From Breviolum minutum Mf 1.05b.01 (lineage: Eukaryota; Sar; Dinophyceae; Suessiales; Symbiodiniaceae): a DNA stretch of 64,000 nucleotides. Each line of letters opens with the position of its first letter. Positions within the stretch are counted from its first letter, which is position 1. The stretch is taken from positions 194,737-258,736 of the forward strand of contig DF239332.1 of the NCBI GenBank assembly GCA_000507305.1, given 5' to 3'. The notes beneath the pieces were generated by a model. That model searched no databases and was not told the origin of the DNA. It worked only from the letters and a program-made list of their open reading frames with translations. Below are positions 53,528 to 61,100 of this stretch, piece after piece. The position numbers and the translations under genes were made by a program.

Positions 53528-54937
53528 GGTCCCACACTTTTGAAAACAATCCAACAAGAACAACTGGCCAGAGCACGTGTAACTGTCAATGAATTATCCA
53601 ATTTCAATGTACAGTAATCATTTCACACCTACTTCACAGAAGAAACAACTATGAATTTGTCAAAATGCACATTTTCCTCCATCCAGCTCTGATCTCCTGC
53701 ATGGTTACCTCAATAAAGCCGAAGAAGGGTGAGAAACGACAGGCCTGGCATTAACGCTGTAACAATGAGGTTGTGTTGAAACCAAACCGTGTAAGAGAAA
53801 TAAACAACTCAAAACAAAAAGAACATAGTTTGGCAAATGACACCGTAGCATGTTGCTGACACCGTGGGGGGACAGGGGTGTACCCCGTTGAAAGTATACC
53901 TAAACGGCCTACCAATTGTCATAGCATGCAACGGGGCCCCCCAAGAAAAAAACACAGTTACTTTAAAAACATTCTAAAACACTCTGGGCCCCCGTTTGTA
54001 TGCTATGAAATTTACAAGAAATAAACATTACAGTATGGACAATTTGTGCTGTGTTGGTTGATTTCTCAGAATCCCCCCAAACCCCACCGGGTTCCTCAAA
54101 GTGTTTTTCCCCCCATGGGTTTATTTCAGGGGAATAGATTTGAACCAGGACTTGTCTTGGGAGATTAAAAACGAGTTCATGAATCTGCGTGAATTCTTTT
54201 GTTTCACAAAGCTGAAGTAGTTGGACATTTTGTGAGGATCCTCTGATCCTAAAACCACCTCCTTGGGGTTGAAGTCCTGTGAGGATGCATGTAAGTCACA
54301 GGAACAAATTGAGTTACTTGGAGGTCACCTGGAATTACGAAGCACCAAGCCAAACCATTGAGCGCAAGTAAGGTATCAAAAACATGTTCCAAAAGAAGCA
54401 ATGCAGTGTACTAGGAAGGGGGCATTGTATAAATCATAGTGAGTATGGGTCAACGCGTATCGTTTTCGAAAATTGTACAGTATATGCAAAACACGCTGAA
54501 AATTCATGCTCGTCAAATCCTTGTACAAACCAGTCACAAACACCTAGACTAAACCTAGACAAACCATGCATCATAATTTTCCAAACCTGACTCTCATTCA
54601 TCAACCCCGATGGTAACTGATCATCCACTGACTATAAATAGGTTACCCCGCAAAATGATCTGAACCAAACCTTCTAATTGTTTCGGTACTCGCCACTGCC
54701 TCTAGTGAAATCCAAACCACGCTGTTGACGTAAGAATCTAACCAACCATTGGCTGGCTAGGGTCTGCTATATTATTCTCTATGTTTGGTGGTTTTTGACG
54801 GTTTTTTAGACATCAACCCCTTAAAGGACTTCAAACAGATCTTCCTCTTCGTTGCACGCCTCCACAGCAGACGCATATTCTGCAAACTCCGCTGTGCCGC
54901 TTCCGTTGTGCTCTCCGGTGCTGGGCGCAGGGGCCAT
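46875..54937 (-). CDS. Ankyrin-like multi-exon gene, partial model
   Basis: Minus-strand exons from a start at 54937 (MAPAPSTGEHNG) through an acidic exon (WSEEDDVDDLGPF, present twice at 51232 and 48072), an ankyrin exon (45522, with a decayed twin near 47410-47523) to a terminal exon with stop (46875-47083). The exons share the splice style of the helicase. They are probably one ancestral gene whose 3' part was duplicated. I cannot say which copies are spliced together, and other exons are missing. The terminal domain (RDRIPRSAVCIL, YIDPSKNWGNT, KLKSGQELKPFLDKERR) is unknown to me. If copy A is used, the gene would extend left to 45009. Confidence 0.5.
47300..47397. repeat. Minisatellite, about 21-23 bp unit
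   Basis: Four tandem units of GGCATACAGGTGGTTGATTGA with small length changes. It sits between the two exon remnants of copy B and has no counterpart in copy A. Confidence 0.85.
47405..47523 (-). pseudogene. Decayed ankyrin exon, copy B
   Basis: It has the same acceptor context as copy A (CCTCAG|GTGCTGAGG) and retains AEEHNAA, ELLLTARA and the final CGGAAAACTCAG. It has lost about 12 bases and shifted frame in the core of the repeat. Confidence 0.55.
47551..47754. mobile_element. Family A and family C MITEs side by side
   Basis: A family A left half (CCTCCCTGAAACTAACA ... CATCCATTTTCAGGTG) runs straight into a family C element (GTTGAAGAAATCCTGC ... TTTCTGAACCATCAACAGCA). One probably inserted into the other. 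Confidence 0.6.
47880..47955. repeat. AT-rich repeat
   Basis: ATATATATA and ATATGATATA runs. Confidence 0.7.
48072..48125 (-). CDS. Acidic exon, second copy (APRNTGWSDVDDLGPFEE)
   Basis: The acceptor is CCGGGAG|GCACCT and the donor is GAAGAG|GCCGGG, a GC donor. It has 18 codons, phase 0. It is clearly homologous to the exon at 51232-51294 (APRRSRWSEEDDVDDLGPFN). Retention of frame, both splice sites and the DVDDLGPF core in two copies is good evidence that both are or were coding. Confidence 0.68.
48234..48355. mobile_element. MITE family A
   Basis: It runs from GTGAAACTAACAGCGAG to GCTGTTAGTTTTAGGGAGTGTA, with the shared interior GAATACCATCGTTTTCCCTG. Confidence 0.7.
48613..48710. mobile_element. 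MITE family C
   Basis: It starts TGTTGATGGTTCAGAAACCC and ends GATTTCTGAACCATCAACAGTA, 98 bases, with good terminal inverted repeats. Confidence 0.8.
48904..49081 (+). CDS. Plus-strand exon candidate (DGFAYEIPWNVESFFCSLYF)
   Basis: Strong acceptor (a T-rich tract, then GGCAG|GATGGG) and a good donor (ACAACTG|GTAGGT). It has 59 open codons with a mixed, protein-like reading (YFGPLAPQTEHSECWN, SPSFGSKPWESADM). On the minus strand a short alternative exon (ENSSTQNVQFE) is also possible. If real, it belongs to a plus-strand gene against the array direction. I do not recognise it. Confidence 0.45.
49430..49507. mobile_element. MITE family C, partial
   Basis: It retains GTTTATCC, ATCCCAGGTGGTGCAGGATTT and CATCAACAGTA. 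The left terminus is degraded. Confidence 0.5.
49655..49815. repeat. TTC / TTG-CTG triplet repeats
   Basis: (TTC)n followed by TTGCTG and CTGCTG arrays. Open in all six frames, giving polyQ, polyL, polyS and polyA readings that are not genes. Confidence 0.92.
49815..50270. repeat. GAT/GAC triplet repeat array
   Basis: About 20 consecutive GAT units near 49987-50067, flanked by GAACATGAG, GATAATGATGATGAGGACAAC (a 21-mer repeated four times) and GACGACGACTAGG units. Open in several frames by composition only. Confidence 0.92.
51077..51187. mobile_element. MITE family B
   Basis: It starts ACACCCTTGAAGATTAACA and ends TTCCAGCCGTTAATCTTCTG then GGGTGTA. The left inner arm has diverged. It lies about 45 bases from the exon at 51232. 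Confidence 0.7.
51232..51294 (-). CDS. Acidic exon, first copy (APRRSRWSEEDDVDDLGPFN)
   Basis: The acceptor is TTTTTGCAG|GCGCC and the donor is AATGAG|GCGGCT, a GC donor. It has 21 codons, phase 0. The second copy at 48072-48125 supports it. Function unknown; probably an N-terminal linker of the ankyrin-like protein. Confidence 0.68.
51793..51913. mobile_element. MITE family A
   Basis: TACCCTCCCTAAAACATCTA at the left end and ATGCTTTTTGGGGAGGGTGTA at the right, with CCCTGAAAATAGGCC and CATCAATTTTCAGAGG inside. Confidence 0.7.
52530..52622 (+). CDS. Plus-strand exon candidate (DDDVPNALSHLLLVHANAWS)
   Basis: The acceptor is CTATTTTTAG|GACG and the donor is GCCAAG|GTTTTA. It has 31 codons, phase 0 at both ends, with a helical reading (LLGLANYKAAK) that loosely recalls ankyrin or TPR repeats. 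On the minus strand a shorter exon (ETPSVSVNQQE) would also fit splice rules, so strand is not certain. Confidence 0.42.
52670..52770. mobile_element. Family D inverted-repeat element
   Basis: It starts TAGTTGGTGGTTTCAACCCA and ends TTTGAAACCACCACCTACTG. CCCCAAATAGGGG lies inside. The copy near 26600 has the same interior. Confidence 0.7.
53238..53341. mobile_element. MITE family A
   Basis: The ends are TACCCTCCCTGAAACTCACA and GCTATGTTAGTTTAAGGGGTGTA, with TTCCTGAAAATAGGG inside. Confidence 0.7.
53461..53527. repeat. (CAGCAA)n/(CAA)n repeat
   Basis: CAACAG hexamers followed by CAA triplets, 67 bases. No gene. Confidence 0.92.
53915..54010. repeat. Inverted repeat with G/C runs
   Basis: TCATAGCATGCAACGGGGCC and GGGCCCCCGTTTGTATGCTATGA (in part) face each other across about 40 bases. 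It resembles the ends of a small element, but no second copy was seen. Confidence 0.6.
54011..54844. other. Intron or spacer, nothing specific
   Basis: Downstream of the start exon at 54937 on the minus strand. No supported exon or repeat. Confidence 0.4.
54845..54937 (-). CDS. Start exon (MAPAPSTGEHNGSGTAEFAE)
   Basis: ATG at 54937 with an in-frame TAA five codons upstream. It has 31 codons ending SAVEACNEE before a GA donor, GAAGAG|GAAGAT. The region is clearly richer in G and C than its flanks. It is most likely the first exon of the ankyrin-like gene to its left, by strand and phase 0. Confidence 0.58.
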
Positions 54938-55459
54938 GTACCCATGGTATTAAACGCTGGTGTTCTCTAGGGATTCTTGGGGATTCTAACCCACAAATAC
55001 CCACTATATAGGGACTATATAGGGATTTCCCACAAGGGTACGTTGGTAGGAGTACATCCAACTATCCCTTGATTCAAGTTGAAGATTTTGCCCAATTGCA
55101 ATCAGCTCCTATGAGTTCCTATCGAATTTTCCTCAAAAAAAAACAGTTGAACCGCATGTTTCAACTGGTTTGTCCAGTAGTACAGTTCTTGGAATCAAAA
55201 TTGCCTGTTTTGTTGACCTATAATAATGAGATCACCATAACCTTTTTTTGTTCAAAAGTATCGCAGACTATTGTGAGTGAATTTCCTGTGAATTGCAAAT
55301 GCCTCGTGACGACTTGTACCCAAGACTTCCAGCAATGACGGCTGTGCAGAACCGTACCCATCCGTATCCTCCTTCAAACACATTCATTATCTAGCAATGT
55401 ATCATACACCTTGTGCAAAGTTTCTGGAAATTCAAGTAGGCAAGTATGTACAAGTATCA

Positions 55460-55561
55460 TACACCCTGGAAGATTAACATGGACCATAATCATGGAGGTT
55501 TGGAAGATCATTTTCCTTTCTAAATGGGTGATTTGTTCTTCCATTAATCTTCCAGGGTGTA
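55460..55561. mobile_element. MITE family B
   Basis: TACACCCTGGAAGATTAACA at one end and CCATTAATCTTCCAGGGTGTA at the other, an almost perfect terminal inverted repeat, with GATCATTTTCCTTTC inside. Confidence 0.82.
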
Positions 55562-55809
55562 CATGTTCTTATATCATACATTGTTTTATCAAAATGCCAC
55601 CCCTGCGGCTCCACAGTCATCTCCACAGGTTCTGAACCAAGCTGCTCGCGGTTGGTGGTCAAACTCAAGCTTTTTAAGGGTCCTCCAAACCTTCAAGAAA
55701 AACGGCACGGAAGGATAAACAAACCAAGCCAGGAGGATATCCAAGTCATTTTCACAACCTGAAACTTCAGCCTTTTCCATCCAAACTTCAGTTTCTTGGG
55801 CTTGAAAAA

Positions 55810-55931
55810 CTGTTGATGGCTGAAATCCTGCATTGTATACCGGAAATATTTAAATCCCTGTACATCATGGGGTGAACCGATAAACTACGAAACTCACTCT
55901 TTTTAGCAGGATGTTTGAAACATCAACAGTA
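55810..55931. mobile_element. MITE family C
   Basis: It starts CTGTTGATGGCTGAAATCCTGC and ends GCAGGATGTTTGAAACATCAACAGTA (in part). It carries GATAAACTACGAAACTCA inside. Confidence 0.72.
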
Positions 55932-56129
55932 GGAACCCATAATCTATCTGCAAACACCTCAACAATTTGAGCATTTCCATGATGAATTTCTTGAATCAAA
56001 ACTGCTTTTTGGCCATGCAACTAGCAAATTCATAGATATGGAGGTGGGTAAAAGGAGATAATTCACCCTGTACGTCCCTGTATTTTGATTCCGCGCAATG
56101 AGTAGGCAAGTGGTTGGTTGTCAAGAGGA

Positions 56130-56234
56130 TGCTACTAAGTTGCTGAGCACACAAAATTTGTCGACAAGAAACTGTTGCAAGCAGTCGAAAATGCTGGCTC
56201 CAGTCATCGACGATGGGATTCCAGTAATGTTCAC
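56130..56234 (-). CDS. Exon candidate (VNITGIPSSMTGASIFDCLQ)
   Basis: The acceptor is ACCAAG|GTGAAC. The reading is VNITGIPSSMTGASIFDCLQ and continues QFLVDKFCVLSNL. No clear donor, so the left end is approximate. It may be a 3' exon of the unrecognised gene to the right. Confidence 0.35.
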
Positions 56235-56268
56235 CTTGGTCGTTCAATGATGCATCCAACAACTAAAC

Positions 56269-56375
56269 TACACCCCGTGAAACTAACATAGCACCTGAAA
56301 ATGGATGGTTGGAATACTAGTTTCCTTTTGGGAAGGCCCACTTTTTGGTGCGAACTCTTAGTTTCAAAAAGGGTA
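56269..56375. mobile_element. MITE family A
   Basis: TACACCCCGTGAAACTAACA at the left, CTTAGTTTCAAAAAGGGTA at the right, and GAAAATGGATGGTTGGAATA inside. Confidence 0.7.
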
Positions 56376-57525
56376 CCCTGAAATTGCGGCGACACACCCC
56401 ATCATGCTCATGGTTGCCAACTGAGGTCTCTTTTGGCTACATCCTTAAAAATAACAAAGAAGCAGCTAAGACACTACATTTTACCTCTCAGGACATGGAA
56501 TCACCATTCACTCCAAAGGTAGATATGTACCATTCTCATCCATTAATAATCATTACTTATGTTTACCACCAAACAACAATCCAAAATGGTCAAAGAAATC
56601 ACTGTCCACAGAGTACCTGTTTCATCCCGCTGTGGGATTGAGCTACCTGAAGGCACTCATTCCTCCTTCTACATGACACAGAAAAAAGGGTTCTGCGTTC
56701 TGAGTCAATTGAATCTACATCTATATATATATATATACATATGTATGTATGTATGTGTGTAAATACAAATATATATCTTCTGCATACTGCAGAAGTAGAC
56801 GTATTTTGTAAGATTGTAAATACAAATGTATTCTAAATAACTTTCACTTATCACTTCAGCTGTTTCAAACTGAAACCAATCAAACACACACACACACACT
56901 TAAAGACACCCGCCGGCATTCGCCACCCAGTGGCTTTCGCTCCTTTTCGTGCAGTACTTGGCTTTGGCTCCGTCGCCGGCTGGCAATGGAATGAGTGATA
57001 GGCATGAATTGCCAAGCTGAAGTGATTTGCCCATATTTTTTTCCATCACAAGTAGGAAAAAAATGTATGTGCCAGGTTACTTGTTTGGTCCTTTTCGTTG
57101 GGCTGTTTTTCTCCCCAATGACAATCATGGGACACAACCAGCCAGTCTCGGCAAAAAGGTGACTTCAACGACCCCCAAAATCTGACCATTTACATCATGT
57201 GCAAAACACATTTAAAGGCAGCTGAAGTTCAAGTAGAAATTGCAAACAAAACAACTTGGCACATGCCAAGTCCAAGTTACACATCAAATCATCCCAAAAA
57301 AAACAGAAAAAACCACCCAACATCCCTTTTTTTTGGGTCAATTTATGGTCGCAATAGTTGATATGGAGCTTGTGAACCAGCATGAAATGCCACTTTAAAA
57401 GGCTTGAGTTCCCCTTTTAAAACCCACCAAAGTATTTAAAGGTCGGTAAGGCCTGGGTTGTGCTCACTGCCGTCGCCGGCGGAACTGCTGTATCCGGCAA
57501 ATCAGATACCAAATCCTGGTGATAC

Positions 57526-57634
57526 TGTTGATGGTTCAGAAATCCTGCGTTCACCAGTTGATATGGATAGCCATTATTTATAGGGTTTCAAAAACATCCC
57601 AGGTGGTTGTTTGGGATTTCTGTCCATCAACGGT
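57526..57634. mobile_element. MITE family C
   Basis: It starts CTGTTGATGGTTCAGAAATC and ends GATTTCTGTCCATCAACGGTA. The middle carries ATCCCAGGTGG, like the copy at 48613. Confidence 0.78.
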
Positions 57635-57857
57635 ATGTCCAAGTTTCGTGGGTCATCGGCCCGAGAGCATTCCTCAATCATATGGATCCATATCCCAGAA
57701 GGGAGACGAATTTCATGGGCACACACAAACATACATGCACACCCCTGCATGATATAGTTGATCAGATTTAGCTTGCAAATACTATACTATAAACTAATTT
57801 CCTCGATGTACAAAGCAATGGTCAACCTATCATTGAAGAATTCCCGTTTAGACGACC

Positions 57858-57859
57858 AT

Positions 57860-57899
<40 letters not shown>

Positions 57900-58020
57900 G
57901 CAACAACAACAACAACAACAACAACAACCAACAACCAACAACCAACAACCAACAACCAACAACCAACAACCAACAACCAACAACCAACAAAGCCAACAAC
58001 CAACAATCACAACAACCAAC
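57858..58020. repeat. (CAA)n followed by 7-bp CAACAAC/CAACCAA repeat
   Basis: CAA triplets run to 57927, then a regular 7-base unit (AACAACC) to about 57990. It lies 12 bases from the donor of the exon at 58032. The asparagine-rich and cysteine-rich open frames are compositional. Confidence 0.92.
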
Positions 58021-58031
58021 ACGATCTGCTC

Positions 58032-58193
58032 CTTCATCGCCACGGTCAGCAACTTTGCACGATTCAAGGGTGGTCCACTAAAGCCGGGTGGCCTTCGGAT
58101 GCCCAAAACTTTGTTCCTCGTTGCATGACCGCCGCCGCCGTTGGAACCGCGGTCAGCATGACCCCATTGGTTGATTGGGGATGGGGATGGAAC
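58032..58193 (-). CDS. Exon of unrecognised gene (RNKVLGIRRPPGFSGPPLNR)
   Basis: The acceptor is CACCCTAG|GTTCC and the donor is GCGATGAAG|GAGCAG, a GA donor. It has 54 codons, phase 0. The reading is proline- and glycine-rich and basic (VPSPSPINQWGHADRGSNGG, then GHATRNKVLGIRRPPGFSGP), typical of a disordered nuclear or RNA-binding region. It follows the exon at 60148 in phase 0. Confidence 0.6.
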
Positions 58194-61100
58194 CTAGGGT
58201 AGCTTAATAAGCCTCCAAAATGGATGAAACTACGGTGTAATTTCATGTTCGGTAGGAACAGAAATAGCTGCTTTGGTGATGACATCGCCAAAAAAAGTAA
58301 GCTATATCTAGATATTGGATATAGAAACATGTAAACATGTACACATAGCAATGATATCTACTATACTGTAAATATCATGGCATCCTGTAAATCATATAGC
58401 TGCAATCAGCGATACACATGATATATGTGCATCAACTAAGACTATCAAAAAGATCAACAAGGACCTTGTCAGTTGTTAAGTGCTCAAATTAAAACATGAT
58501 ATCTTGACAAGTGAGGTCATGAGGTATCGTATCAATTCCAAAAAGTCAATCTGATTTTGATCTTTGATGGGATGCGGCACCAAACACAAATGTCCAAAAC
58601 AAATCGATGTATATATAAATACATATTATATATATACACGTATATCTACATACATGTGTGTGTGTGTGCTCGCGATCGGCTAATCTCTCTCGGTGACTTG
58701 GAAAAGTTGTAAAGATATCACTGATGAAATCTATTGAAATCCGGGTTTCTCCAAAAAACCTTTATCTTAAAATTGCCCGGCCCTACCTGAAACCAACATA
58801 GGACCTGAAAATGGATGGTTGGAAGATGATTTTCCTATTGGGAAGGCCTATTTTCAGGTGCTATGTTAGTTTTAGGGAGGGTATCTGCACCAACCCATGC
58901 AAATTCATTTCAATACTGCTAAAAACTTGGTTCAAGTTGTTCCGCAAAAACCTAGGCACTGGAAATTGATGCCATGCAAGGCCACTGCAATGGTGGCGCT
59001 TAAGGCTGTCGCAAAGAGCACCTTAATGCAGCTGTCAAAAAATCACCGTGATCAGCAGTGTCGATGTTCAATCCGAAACAAGACCGCGAATGTATGAAAC
59101 ATAAGCATACGTAAGGGATGCGAGGAAGGCCCTACTAATACTGGATATGTCAAGAAAATTAAAGGGCAAACTATCCGCCCACAACATCATTTTTTCACCT
59201 TCAAACTGCCAACAAAGTGCCAATCTGAACTACTTTTCTAGAAGGGAAGGATATGCTGGTTCTGCGCTTGCTTTCCCCACACCATGAGGCATTCAGAACG
59301 CGACCTCTGCATGGCCACCAGATTGCATCTCCACCAATTCAACCACCTGGGTACCAGACACCCACATGGAGGATCACCGATCACCCCCTAAAAATTACTT
59401 TCCTTTGCAACCAAGACTCCTTTAACGAGTTGCATAAAACATCACAAAACAATCTTTATCAAACCCCCATTTCCCAAGCTTGCAAAGGAAAATCACCCAC
59501 TTTCAATCACCAAACCCGACATTTCACTTCGTGGCCTCGTGATTTGTCGTTTAGAAGCCATTTGCTCGCAGTTGGGCAACTGTTTTTCTATTCACCCGCT
59601 TGTTTGGAGTATGGTTTGTTGACATGTTTTTTTGATGGTTTATTAAACAGGATATGTAGATATGGAAATATAAATGCATTATTTATGACCTGCATGTCAT
59701 GTATAAGTATAGATACAATATAGATACTATCATGCCATTTTGCCCACAAATGTACTCATTCCCCAATGAAGGATCATATTTGGTTCTTCGAACCCGATAT
59801 TCCACCCCCTTTTCTCGAAAAACACCTTTCAATCTTCAATCTCTCTGTCTGTTTCCAATCAGCCTCCAGAAAAAAAAACAAGCAAGGTCAATTTGATGTT
59901 CCTAACAATCCCAAAAAAATCGGTTTTGAGGTCCCATGAATCTTTGTGGGTGTGTTGGTTGTCTTCTCTCATTGGGTGAGTTGACCTTGACGTTCTCGCT
60001 CAAGGTATGTCCCGTTGCAGTGAAGATCGCTCCTTGCAATTTTCAGGGACAGGATCAGCAGCTAGATGCGGGCAGTTCTAATGAACATATACATATATCT
60101 ATTTATGTGCATTACAAGTGGCACTTTGTGGCAATGATGATGCATACCCAAGTTGCATGACACTTTGGACAGGCATTCTTTACTGTCTTGACTGCAAATG
60201 GCTTCCCTCTTCTGCTTGCCAGGCATCCAGTAAAGAACTCTGAGAGGTCTTTTGCGCTGGCCATTGGCGGGACATTGGAGAGCAGCACCTAGCAAAGAAC
60301 ATCTAAAACAAGTCGTGGAAGAATGGCCTGACAAACACGAACATTGAGCCACAATCTACCGACCCGGTTTTTCGTTCCACAACAACCCAGCCTTACGTGG
60401 CAAAAGCTCTTTGACATTTTTGGGCTCCTGGGGAACAACAGTGATTGCCAAAGCGACTCTTCTCTTAGTGGAGGGTTTCACCACTAAACTACCATTCAAA
60501 ATACTTTGTGAGCGGGGTAAGGTCAGTATAGTTTGCCCATGTTTATCTATATTATAAATTATCATTACATGTTCGGAGATATCAAGATACATAATCGATA
60601 TATGTGCGCAATGATTCGACATTCCGTTCTTCTCTACCTGGGTGGTTGTGCGGGTGTAGGATATTAGATCATTCAAAACTTATTGAATCTATTTTGCCTA
60701 CAGGCCTCCTCACGATTACAAGATATTACAAGCCTAAGTTCCAGCAGGACATGGTTGTTCAAGCCTCCTTAACTGTAGGTAATTTCGGGGATCCTGTTGT
60801 CTTTTAACTTCCCGTTTGGTGGGGAAATAGACCATCTTTCACAGCTCCATAGCATGGTATGGCTAGTCAAAAAGAATTGACCCGTCTTCGATAGATATCC
60901 TATAAGGAGCACTGACATGTACCTGCTCCAAACATGAAAGGTATGGAAAAAGTCTGACAGCAATTATGTCATGAGTCATGCCTGTCATGCCTGTCCACCT
61001 CTCAAAACTCCATCAAATGTGAATTCATGGCCCGCTACTCCGAATGTCCACCAAGGACTTAGTAAAAGACGATGGTGATAAGTTTGCTTTTAGTGAAAAT

